Shown piece by piece: positions 30,544 to 40,122 of a DNA stretch of 64,000 bases. The DNA is from Phytophthora colocasiae (Eukaryota > Oomycota > Peronosporomycetes > Peronosporales > Peronosporaceae). The number at the start of each line of letters is the position of its first letter. The first letter of the stretch is position 1. The notes beneath the pieces were generated by a model. It did not search any database. It was not told the DNA's origin and saw only the letters and a program-made list of their open reading frames with translations. Both the position numbers and the translations under genes were made by a program. The DNA is taken from the NCBI GenBank assembly GCA_018806915.1, contig JAGKQI010000079.1, forward strand, positions 310,001 through 374,000. The letters are read 5' to 3'.

Positions 30544-33500
30544 TCAACCCCCCTCCCTATTCAAGCTCTTTAACCCCATTAATAATCGGAGTTTCTCAAA
30601 TTGACCTTGACTTAATGGCTTAGTCAGAGCATCGGCTATCATATTATTGGTGTTACAATATGTAATACTGATACTCCTTTCTTCGTGTTTGTCACGTGCA
30701 AAGAGATGCCTAATATCAATATGCTTTGTAGATGTGTGACTACACGGATCTTTAATAATACTAATTGCGGCCGTATTATCACACCAACACTGAGTGGGTA
30801 ATACTTGTTTATACCCCAATTCCTTAAGTAGTAGTCTTAACCACATAGCTTCTCTTACTCCTTCACTAGCTGCTACTAGCTCAGACTCTGCAGTATTCAT
30901 ACTTATGCAATCTTGCTTAATACTTTTCCAAGAAATACATGCACCAGCGAGTATTGATACATAACCTGTTATCGATTTTCTTTCTTCAGATGCATTCGCG
31001 CGTCTGTGTATAGCATTACATCAATAGTACTATTTCCATTATACTTTATGCCATACTTCGACGTTCCTTTCAAGTATTTTAGTACTCGCTGAGCCGCTCT
31101 CCAATGAGTCTTATTGTAGCAAGAAAGATATTTACTAAGCTCCCTTACAGCGTTAGCAATATCAGGTCTAGTGCCTCTTACTAGGTACATCAATGATCCA
31201 ACTAAACCTCTATAATCAAATGGCTGGGCAGCTATCTGCTCAGGTGTTTGATGCTTTTCCTTTTCAAGGACTACACTCTTAGCTTGTGGTGTAGGCACTG
31301 GAGTGCAGTCTCGCATTTGAAACTTTTCAAGGATATCATTAATATATTTCTGCTGTGATAAACAGAGTGTTTTTCTTTTAATATCCCTTTTTATCTCCAT
31401 CTTGAGCAAGTAGTGTAGCTCACCCAAGTCCTTCATAGTGAACTTAGCAGACAATTGTGCCTTTAGATCTTCAATAGAGCTCAGGTGTGAGCCTGCAATT
31501 GTCAGGTCATCAACATATACGCACACAATGAGGACATGTTTGACGCCTTTAACCTCCCACCTTTTTAGATACAAGCAGTGTTCTTTCTTGCATATAAAAA
31601 ACCAAGCGTCTTAAGAAATTCGTTGAGAACCTCATACCAAATTCGTGGAGCCTGTTTCAGGCCATACAGACGTTTATGTAGCTTGCAAACTAGATTATCC
31701 CCCCCTTGACGAAATCCTAGGGGCTGCCTCATATAGATGCTTTCACTGAGTACACCGTTCAAAAATGCTGTAGAAACATCCATTTGGTGTAAATGGAAGT
31801 CTAGGATTGTTGCAAGAGCTAAAAGTAGGCGCAGTGATTCATACCGTGCTACAGGGGCAAAAACCTCTTTATAATCAATGTCATATATTTGCGTATTACC
31901 TTGGACTACAAGGCGTGCTTTAAATCGGTCCACTGATCCGTCAGCTTTATACTTTACATCAAAAAGCCAGTGACAACCAAGAGGCCTTCTTCCATCAGGG
32001 ATAGGCACCAGTTCCCACGTCTCATTGGCTAAAAGGGCGTCATACTCAGTCTTAATGGCCCACTCCCACTGTTTGGCATATGGGCTATTCCGTGCCTCTT
32101 TGAAAGACTTAGGAATAGGTATGTGTGCTTGTTTTGCCACCACAGTGTTCATTTGTGTAGCATAGTCTTTGAGTCGAACATTTGGCGTTCGTTGGCGTTT
32201 TGACCGACGAACTTCAATATTAACATTTCTTTGTGCTCCCACTGGTTGAGAAGTCGGTGGTTGTCTGACACGCTTCCGACAGATGGACTCTTTATTAGTA
32301 GTCGCATCAACTTCAAGATTACTTCTAGATGGCTTACCAAGAGTTTGAATAATCTTTTCTTCCTCAAGGTTTACACCACTGTCCTCAATAGGGAAAGATC
32401 GAGAAATTATAGCTTCCGTATTGGTCAAACTAAATTTCACATCTCGAGCAATGAGGTACTTATTTGCCTTTACATCAAGAAGGCGGTATCCTTTATGCTT
32501 GGTTGAAAAGCCCAATAACCTGCATTCTACCGCTCGATCACCCAATTTTGGGTCTTTTCTCTTGGACTTCGGAATGTGCGCGTAGCACTTTGAGCCCCAA
32601 ATTCTAAGTCCCAACCCACTTGGCTTCTGTCGATGGAGTAACTCATAGGGAGTTTTCATCCCTAATCTGGCCATAGGTAGACGATTAGTTACATCTACAA
32701 GGTAGAGAAATGCCTCCGGCCACCATTTTGCCTTCATATTAGCACCCCTAATGGCGCATCGAACACCAGCCATCATGGTCTGATGGTCCCTTTCAGCACT
32801 GCCATTTTCTTCTGGGCTTTCAACATTTGAACTTTCAAAGATTAGCCCTAATTTAGAGCACAGCTTGGACACTTCAGTATTTATAAATTCAGTACCACCG
32901 TCCGTTCTAATCCTTTTAACTTTAAACGGAAATTGTACTGACAACTGCTTTAGTAAATCTCTGATTTTCCCAGGAACTTCCTTGAGGGACTTAACGAGGA
33001 TATACCACTTGTAGGCGGTAGCAACATCTACCACGGCTAGTGCATAGTGATAGCCAAATGATCCATACAATCCATTTACTCTTATTCTCCCTGTTGTGTC
33101 CATATGTAGGGTATTAAGTGGCTCAGTGGATTTCTTTCCCACCAGATTCCGATAAGGCATTCTACGGTCTTTCATTCGAGCACACGTCTTACAAAAGAAG
33201 GACACGTTCTTGAGTTCTGAGTACGTAAAAGTTGGGAGACCCTCAATTGTCTGATTACTTAGAGTTCTAAAGGCGTTCCTTGCCAACATGGCCCAACCTT
33301 AGATGCCATTCCTTCAGTACGTTGTCAATTTTCTGACTCTTTGTGTTAAACACACGTGCTTGATTGTATTTTTCACTTGGTAAATAGTAAACTTCACCTA
33401 TTGCTACTGCTGCAAACAGGAGCTTAAAGTCATTTCCCAAGAAAAACAGGTAATCTCCGGACTTTGACTGAAAATGTCTGAATCCTTGCTGGGCTAAGTA

Positions 33501-34200
33501 GTATGCACTCAGTAAGTTACTGTCACATTTGCGGTCGAAGGAGACATCCTTTAACGTTAGGCAACTTAAACTTTGTCTTGGGTTCAAAACGTTAAGATAT
33601 ATTTCACCCTTTAGTGCACTATGCGAGACAGTTCCGTTGCAATGCGTGAAGGTGTGGCCTTGATCAGGTTGTAGAGTTCCCTTAAACCAGCTTTTGTCTG
33701 AAGTTATAGCTCGGCCTGCACCCGTATCAACGACCCACATATCATCAGTTAGAGGTAGCCCTTTTAACATCCTCAAATAAGTGGCATGTTGCCTACGTAC
33801 CGCTTCCTCAATTCCTTCCATACCCAGGGGTGACTCAATCGGAGTATGGGCATAACCCTCACTGCCCTCAAATCCCTCATGGTAATTTGGATCAAGACTC
33901 TCGATGTCGTCTAGGGCCTCATCTTCAGCACACGCCTCAAGTAAAGTTTTTCCAGCCTCATTGAGGCGCTTCTTGCCCTCACTCACAACCACCTTAATGG
34001 TGTTAATAGGGGTACCTTGAGTCTTCTTCGCCTTTTTAGCCCCTGGTGCCGTGTTGATATTGGTCCGAAATAAGGGACCACCCACACGTTTAGGGTCCCT
34101 ATCTGCCAGCATGATAGGGCAGGTAGACTTGAAGTGCCCACCCTGAAGGCAGTAGAAGCAACTTCCACCCTCGTTGCCGCCCGTTTTTCTCTTCGCTCCA
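30544..34200 (-). pseudogene. Copia A pol, broken by several frameshifts
   Basis: Read on the minus strand: zinc knuckle CFYCLQGGHFKSTC near 34160, in a frame different from gag. Then protease WVVDTGAGRAITS and the pre-integrase end WHLRLGHVGKERL (33267-34112). Integrase follows with HMDTTG, RTDGGTEF and EENGSAERDHQ, and reverse transcriptase to YGLKQAPRIWYE (31565-33289). A shift leads to YVDDLTIAG and the rest of RT (30969-31574). Another shift precedes the end of RNase H (NTAESELVAASEG, KHIDIRHLF, NMIADALTKPL; 30544-30900). At least four frame changes mean it cannot encode a working polyprotein, although each catalytic motif survives. Confidence 0.92.
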
Positions 34201-34209
34201 GGTTAACCC

Positions 34210-34872
34210 TCACGTTGTTAACTTATGGATAAGTCCCACTTCCTTCTTGGACTTATCACCAAAGATACGGCGCAGCGCGCCCTCAACTTGGTCCACCGTA
34301 AAGTCTTCTTTCTTCATGGAAATGGAGGAAGCCCAAAACTCACTGGGGAGCTGAGAGAGCACTTCAACACAAAGCCATGGCTCGGTCACCATGTCTTGTC
34401 CCAGAAGTTTCCGGGTCTTCCGGTTAATCTCATTCTTTGCCTTCTTGAGTTGCGCGAAGAGAGTTCTTAAGTCGCGCCACGGGCTGCGAGTTAACTTCGA
34501 CCAAGCTCTAGTTAACTCGATGAGCCCTGCCGCGTCACCTTGACCGAAGTCCTTTTCAAGGAGACGAATCACCTCACATGGATCCATTGAAGACACCACG
34601 TCTGGTACGGTGGACAGAAAGAAGTTCGGGAGGACTTGGTTTAGCAAGTTCTGAATATCCCCCCTTCCCCTTGTCCAGTGCACGACGTCCCACCTCATGG
34701 CGAGCGCCTCATGCTCAGCCGTTTCAGTGGTCGGTGACGCTGGTTTGTCAGGGCTGCTCCGCAGAAAGTCTGCCATGAGCACCTTTGCTTCAGGCTGGCG
34801 TTTTTCCTGCAGTTTCGTCTGGTAAACGTGGTCCAGCTGGTTGACATGCGTCAGCAGCTTATCCTTCCACAT
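34210..34872 (-). CDS. Copia A gag (partial frame)
   Basis: 220 codons of UBN2-type gag (ALAMRWDVVHWTRGRGDIQNLL, LTRSPWRDLRTLFAQLKKAKNEI, EVLSQLPSEFWAS). The conserved opening LERFNGKSYTMWKDKL shows that the natural start lies upstream of ATG 34872, but that frame has no ATG before the LTR. The frame stops at 34210, before the zinc knuckle. It is therefore probably non-functional. Confidence 0.75.
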   Translation of the reverse strand: MWKDKLLTHVNQLDHVYQTKLQEKRQPEAKVLMADFLRSSPDKPASPTTETAEHEALAMRWDVVHWTRGRGDIQNLLNQVLPNFFLSTVPDVVSSMDPCEVIRLLEKDFGQGDAAGLIELTRAWSKLTRSPWRDLRTLFAQLKKAKNEINRKTRKLLGQDMVTEPWLCVEVLSQLPSEFWASSISMKKEDFTVDQVEGALRRIFGDKSKKEVGLIHKLTT

Positions 34873-34937
34873 AGTGTAGGATTTGCCGTTGAATCTTTCT
34901 AGGCCAGACGTAGCGTCGGCGGCGATAGTACTTGAAA

Positions 34938-35140
34938 TATTGCGTTATAACCGTCAGTTTCGGAAGTGAGATGGCTCACATGGCCATCTCGACCGGTACA
35001 TCCTTCGGTTGATGAAGCTGGCATCTTTCCGTTGGCCGCCAGCGAGCCATCGCTTTTAGCCAATAGTATCTTTTCTAAATTTGGCCTATCATTTTCCTTC
35101 AACTTGTCTTATACAAACTGATATACAATTCCACGCAACA
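34938..35140 (-). repeat. 5' LTR of Copia A
   Basis: 203 bp direct repeat of 23004-23205. Followed by GTGCC at 35141-35145. Confidence 0.88.
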
Positions 35141-35145
35141 GTGCC

Positions 35146-35884
35146 TTTCTCCAGCGAGACGGTACTAGCCAATCACAGCTTGGCTACGTACTTGTCAGAC
35201 TGTATCGTCACATGGTTAACCTCAGCTAAACTATAGTCCTAATTAACTCAATATACAAACGGTTGGCTCAGCAGCCTCTGAACTCATCTGGAGATGAGGC
35301 GCAACAATGACACTGCTGGCCAAAACGTAGCGCGAGCCACGCTGAAAATGCGTTCCATCACATTGGAATTGATTGGGCTGGTCGTATTTAACGCATTTTT
35401 GCCAAGCGTCGAAGATCCATCAGCCGCTTGACCAGCGGCATGACCTTCTGCCACGCCTCCAGATCATCGACTGTACTTTGAGCTTCTCAGCGGCAAATAG
35501 CAGGCCTGTTCAGTCCTGGTCAGCAGGTCTGCCCCCCCCCCCCCCTCCCCCAGAGCACACGCACACATCCTGCCTCGAATTCTGGACTCGGTACAATATT
35601 CGCCCATGGTCCTAAGTAATTAGAAAATAGAATAAAAAAAATTATTTTTATTAATAAAAGAATAAAGGGGCAAGATACTATCTTGAAGATAGATAGTAAA
35701 TCGATGTCCCGACCAACTTTGGATAAAGTAAACCGATATACCGATTGTTTAAAACGGTTTGTTTGTTTAAACATTTAAACAAACATTTTTTTTTTTTTAC
35801 ATGATCGGTATTGGCTGGAATACCGGTTCGGGATCGGTTGAGTTCTTCTTTTTGTGACGATAACAGTTGTCTATCTTCTTTTTT
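35146..35884. other. Intergenic region downstream of the DHX37 homologue
   Basis: No gene supported. Contains a pure C run near 35531-35543 and AT-rich DNA with T/A runs near 35635-35650 and 35785-35800. Confidence 0.4.
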
Positions 35885-38800
35885 CTAACTAGATGTCCTC
35901 TTCTTCTCCCGTTGAATTGCTGTCTTGACTAGAGTTCCCCATGCTTTAGCGAAAGCAGTTTGATGACTGTCCTTGATCCAGCTCTGCAACTCTGTCTTGA
36001 GGAATAGCTTCCCGTCGGATTGGCTCCATTTGGCAACAAGCGCTTGACGAGAAGCCACTCGATTCTGCTGCAGCTTCGCGACGAGCAACTGGATCTTCTT
36101 GTCAAACTTCTTGCGGATTAGCGTGTGGCTGGGCTCCTTCAGCGCATTCGAGAACGGCAAAAGACCAGTAATTACTTGACCATCCAGCAAGAACTTTGCG
36201 AACCACCGGTATTTGCCTCCCAGTCCGTCCTTCGAGTCTAGAGCGTCTTGCTCCGGATAGACGATACGCATCGCCGGTAGAGCCCACTGATGGACGCCAT
36301 ACTGAGCCTTAGCATAGCATTGCACCTCGTCCAGCTCTGCGTCGTAGAACGGAGCAGGTTCGGCCAATGGCGGCGCATATTTGCACAACGGCGTGTTCTT
36401 TCCGATACCGGCGAGCCATTCCGGTTCAATTGCAGTCACCATCTTCATGTACGCGCGGGTCGTGCGCATGACATGCTGGTACACGACGAACTGCGGTAGT
36501 TTACTTGGGTTGGGCGTGAAGACGGATGAGTGTGGGTGGATATACACGGGCTCCTTAACGTTGCCGGTCGCAGCGATATAAGCGCAGTTCCGCTCGATCT
36601 TGGTACCTTCCGTGATGGTTCCAGCTGGCACCCGCTTGGCAACTTGGTCCAGGAACCCAGCGGCGACGATTTGCCTCAAAATTACCTGCGTCTCCACTTC
36701 AGGAGGCGGCATCTTCGGTTTAAGCACGATTGCCTCAAAGTCATCGTCTTCTGAGTACAGCTTGTTGACGATACGAGTGAGTTGTTGGCGCAACTTGAGC
36801 ATATTCTGCATCGTCTTCTCGTGGAGATGATTGTCCTTACAGAACTGACTGCTGCCTCCTGTGTATGCGTAGGCTCCGGCAGCTCGAAGGAGACTCAGCA
36901 CGTCACTCTCCTGGTCAATCCACTGCGCGTGTTTGCGCATTTTCTCCGCTTCACGCCATTCCTTCTCCATCTCCTCCATTTCAGTCTTCTCTTCTTCGTC
37001 ATCTTCTTCACTCTTTTCCTTCTCCTTTCGGTCCAACGCATGGATAAATGGTGAATGGCCGGACAAACCAGCAACGATAGCGATCGTGTACTCCATCAAG
37101 TCCAGCTTCTTGGACAGCAACAGCATCTTAGCGAACCGTGCAGCCACTGGGAACTTGACAAGAGCACGACCCAAGCCTGTGATAGCCTCGTCTTCATTTG
37201 GTGACACCGCACCGAGGTTAACCAGAGTTGCCAGTGCGTTCTTAACGGCCTGGCGGTCAGGAGGTGTAGGGAATGGGAACTGCAACACGTTGTGGATGCC
37301 CATGGCCTTCATTTGAAGTACCAGATCGTCAATAGGCTGGCACAGGATCTCCGGGGACGAGAACTTCTGGAATTCTGTATCGTACACTGCAGACGAATAC
37401 AATCGGTAGCAGTGGCCGGGACCTGTACGACCGGCACGACCGGCGCGCTGGTCGGCACTGGCCTTAGAGATCCACTGCACCTCGAAGGACGAAATGCCGT
37501 TGGAGAGATCGAACACGCGTTCCTTGGTCCGTCCAGCGTCCACCACGTACTTGATTCCCGGGATGGTCAAAGACGTTTCAGCCACGTTAGTCGCTACGAC
37601 AACCAGGCGGTGGTTCTCCGGCGGCGTGTCGAATACCTTCATCTGTTCGTCATTGGGGAGAAGAGAGTAGAGCGGGAGAACGTGCAGGTAGGGCACAGCC
37701 AGCTCCTCCGTCTCCTCTTCCTCTTCGTCAGACTGCGGCTCATCCAGGTCGTACGTGTCGTCCACGTCATTGCCGTACACTTGATCGTCCTCCAGATCTG
37801 CTTCCTCTTCGATATCATCGTGTTCTCGGAGGAAATCATCCTGGTTGCTGGACTTCTGCCTGCGCTGAGCTCGGAACGCCTGCTTGCTCTTCAGTGCCGC
37901 CGCTTTCTTGTCTATCGCAGCGACGGAGTATGCACGGGTGAGTTTCCGACACAACTGCAGAATCTCCCTCTGACCGGTAAGGAACACGAGCACGCCGCCT
38001 TCAGGGAGTTTCTTGTGGATCTTTAGCACCTTCTTGTACGCTTCGTCCACATAGTTGTCCATCTCCGTGCGCTTGTTAAAGTGTATAGTCACTGGATATT
38101 GACGTGCGTCCACACGAAGCACAGGTGGAGGGGAAGGGAACAAGCGTTGGTTCTGCGTAAAGTCCTCCACACGCAAGGTAGCAGACATGATGACGAGCTT
38201 CAAAGGCTTAATGGGCTTGTCAGCCGTCTTCTTTTCCTCTTCCGTCAGCGACTGATACTCTTCTTCTTCTTCTCGGGACATTTGTGCTCGTAACGGAGCG
38301 ATACGAGACAATAGACCGATGAGAATGTCCGTGTTGACGTTGCGTTCGTGTGCTTCATCCAACAGGAGAATCGAGTACTGACGAAGAAGGAAATCCTGCT
38401 GGATCTCTTTGAGTAGAATACCATCCGTCATGAACTTGATACGCGTGTCTTCACTCACATGCTCAGCGTCGTATCGGATCTGGTAGCCGACGTGGCCGTT
38501 TGGAGCCCCAAACGGCACGTTCAGCTCCTCTGCAACGCGCTTAGCAGTGGAAACAGCAGCCACACGTCGAGGTTGAGTGACGCCAATGCGTCCGCTGTTC
38601 GACGGGTGGTCCGGGTGGCCGTAACCAGCTTCGTACAGGAACTGCGGCACTTGTGTAGTCTTACCACTGCCTGTTTCACCACAAAGGATAATCACGTCGT
38701 TGTCCGTGATCGCCTCCATGATCTCCTGTTCCGAACTGCACACGGGGAGCTGCATACGCGCCAGTTGGATCTCCGGCTTACGCGACAACGTCACGAGCGT

Positions 38801-39910
38801 ATTCTTGTACGTAAGCTTCGTCTTCTTGCTGAGTTCGCGCATCTCCTCCGCTGTCTTCATCACGATTGGCTTCGGTATGTACGCCTCAGTTGGTTCTGTT
38901 GTAGGCGTTTCTTCTTCCGGAGCAGGAGTAGGCTTCGTCTTGGCAGCCAACGCACGTTGTCGGCGCTTCTCCTCGTTCTTCTTCCGCAGAGCTTCCAGTT
39001 TCGTCATAGCAGCACTTTGCGAGCTTGCGCGCTTGGCCGCTTCTTCAGGATCCTCCTCTTCTGCCTGTACAGTCAAAGGAGGCGCTGTTTCAATGCTCAC
39101 AGACTCTTCTTCAGCCTGCAGCATCGGCACAGAGCGAGTAACTACTGACGCTTTTTTCTTGCGACGCTTCTTCTTCCCAGCCTTCTCTTGCGTAGAATCA
39201 TTCACGGATTTATCCTTCACAACAGCTTCCGTAGCTCCAATTTTCTTCTGCTTGACTTGTTCAGTTGAATTCTTCTTGGTTTGAGCAGCTTTCTCCTCCT
39301 CCATAGGCTCATGGTCATCCTCTTCCTGCTCGTGGCTGTCTCCTCGGTCTTTCTTCTTCAACAGCTCACTCTTTGCATCCTCCGATAGCTCAATACCTGC
39401 TTTTTGCCGGTTCAACGAGCGTTTAAGTCGTTCACGCAGCGTCTCCTTGTGTCCCATCTGTGATGTGCTGTACATGAGTTTCATCTGGTCCTGCGAGAGC
39501 TGCTGCTTCTCCAGAGATTTGTACAGATCTACACGTCTCGCTTCCTTCACTTTCCGAGCTGCAATAGCCTCCAGCTTCTTGCGTTTGCTCTTGCTCATGT
39601 GCTGAGCCTGTTCCATGAGTTCGTCGGGCATTTTCTCCTCTTTTTTCTTCTTCTCTTTACGTCCAGGTAGAACCAGAGCACCTCCAGCATCTTGACCACC
39701 CATTTCTTCCAGTAGTTCGGCAGAAAGCAGCCCCTCAGCCGCAGTAGACGTCGTTTCCTCCTGCATTCCCTCATCCAGCATGTTCACATTGGTGTCCTGA
39801 GTCTCCTGCTGCGTATTTTCATCCCGTTCTTGCGCGGTTGTCACCTTCAACGTCTTGGCTTTCTTCTTCGCCTTGGTATGACCACCCTGCTTTCTTTTCT
39901 TGCCCGCCAT
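35885..39910 (-). CDS. DHX37: DEAH-box RNA helicase DHX37/Dhr1 (Ecm16), ribosome biogenesis
   Basis: 1341 codons from ATG 39910. A Lys/Glu-rich, coiled-coil-prone N terminus covers residues 1-350. Helicase motifs follow in order: GETGSGKTT (motif I, ~410), TQPRRVAA (Ia), LLDEAHERN (II, ~520), MSATL (III, ~575) and QRAGRAGRTGPG (VI, ~827). An acidic insert lies between motifs III and IV (EEEADLEDDQVYGNDVDDTYDLDEPQ-type). The HA2 and OB-like C-terminal domains are present. The Dhr1/DHX37 family acts in the nucleolus, removing U3 snoRNA from the small-subunit precursor. The lead-in YKNTLVTLSRKPEIQLARMQLPV and the long lysine-rich N terminus fit this subfamily better than splicing DEAH helicases. 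Divergent from PES1. Confidence 0.93.
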   Translation of the reverse strand: MAGKKRKQGGHTKAKKKAKTLKVTTAQERDENTQQETQDTNVNMLDEGMQEETTSTAAEGLLSAELLEEMGGQDAGGALVLPGRKEKKKKEEKMPDELMEQAQHMSKSKRKKLEAIAARKVKEARRVDLYKSLEKQQLSQDQMKLMYSTSQMGHKETLRERLKRSLNRQKAGIELSEDAKSELLKKKDRGDSHEQEEDDHEPMEEEKAAQTKKNSTEQVKQKKIGATEAVVKDKSVNDSTQEKAGKKKRRKKKASVVTRSVPMLQAEEESVSIETAPPLTVQAEEEDPEEAAKRASSQSAAMTKLEALRKKNEEKRRQRALAAKTKPTPAPEEETPTTEPTEAYIPKPIVMKTAEEMRELSKKTKLTYKNTLVTLSRKPEIQLARMQLPVCSSEQEIMEAITDNDVIILCGETGSGKTTQVPQFLYEAGYGHPDHPSNSGRIGVTQPRRVAAVSTAKRVAEELNVPFGAPNGHVGYQIRYDAEHVSEDTRIKFMTDGILLKEIQQDFLLRQYSILLLDEAHERNVNTDILIGLLSRIAPLRAQMSREEEEEYQSLTEEEKKTADKPIKPLKLVIMSATLRVEDFTQNQRLFPSPPPVLRVDARQYPVTIHFNKRTEMDNYVDEAYKKVLKIHKKLPEGGVLVFLTGQREILQLCRKLTRAYSVAAIDKKAAALKSKQAFRAQRRQKSSNQDDFLREHDDIEEEADLEDDQVYGNDVDDTYDLDEPQSDEEEEETEELAVPYLHVLPLYSLLPNDEQMKVFDTPPENHRLVVVATNVAETSLTIPGIKYVVDAGRTKERVFDLSNGISSFEVQWISKASADQRAGRAGRTGPGHCYRLYSSAVYDTEFQKFSSPEILCQPIDDLVLQMKAMGIHNVLQFPFPTPPDRQAVKNALATLVNLGAVSPNEDEAITGLGRALVKFPVAARFAKMLLLSKKLDLMEYTIAIVAGLSGHSPFIHALDRKEKEKSEEDDEEEKTEMEEMEKEWREAEKMRKHAQWIDQESDVLSLLRAAGAYAYTGGSSQFCKDNHLHEKTMQNMLKLRQQLTRIVNKLYSEDDDFEAIVLKPKMPPPEVETQVILRQIVAAGFLDQVAKRVPAGTITEGTKIERNCAYIAATGNVKEPVYIHPHSSVFTPNPSKLPQFVVYQHVMRTTRAYMKMVTAIEPEWLAGIGKNTPLCKYAPPLAEPAPFYDAELDEVQCYAKAQYGVHQWALPAMRIVYPEQDALDSKDGLGGKYRWFAKFLLDGQVITGLLPFSNALKEPSHTLIRKKFDKKIQLLVAKLQQNRVASRQALVAKWSQSDGKLFLKTELQSWIKDSHQTAFAKAWGTLVKTAIQREKKRTSS

Positions 39911-40122
39911 GAGCACTCAAAGCCACGCTCCTCCAGTAGCTCTTGTCAATCACTGGTCTTCCGTCCAAAGCGTCACTATGAATTGATTTTCAACCAATCA
40001 TTAAAAAATACGAATAATATCCAATCAAATGGCAAATTGAAATTGACTGGAGCTCTGGCACACAACGACTGGAGCCCAGTCACTCAGTCTCATATTCGCC
40101 TTCGTTCTACCTTCGTTCTACC
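39911..40122. promoter_or_regulatory. Shared divergent promoter region, DHX37 / PES1
   Basis: 212 bp separates two start codons pointing away from each other. It holds two CCAATCA boxes (39994-40000, 40021-40027). On the PES1 side is TCACTC followed by CATATTCGCC (40080-40100), loosely like the oomycete initiator with flanking region. A 13 bp unit (CCTTCGTTCTACC) is repeated directly before the PES1 ATG. Regulation in common is inference. Confidence 0.5.

Larger units (their letters stand above)
23004..35140 (-). mobile_element. Degenerate Copia element A, interrupted by Copia B
   Basis: LTRs at 23004-23205 and 34938-35140 lie in the same orientation and are about 97% alike by eye. GTGCC(T) flanks the whole unit at 22999-23003 and 35141-35145. 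Gag-pol is on the minus strand between 30544 and 34872. The 6.6 kb Copia B sits in its 3' untranslated tail; the tail pieces are 30198-30543 and 23206-23566. Without Copia B the element would be about 5.5 kb. The LTR reads TG...TA rather than TG...CA on the coding strand. Confidence 0.88.
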
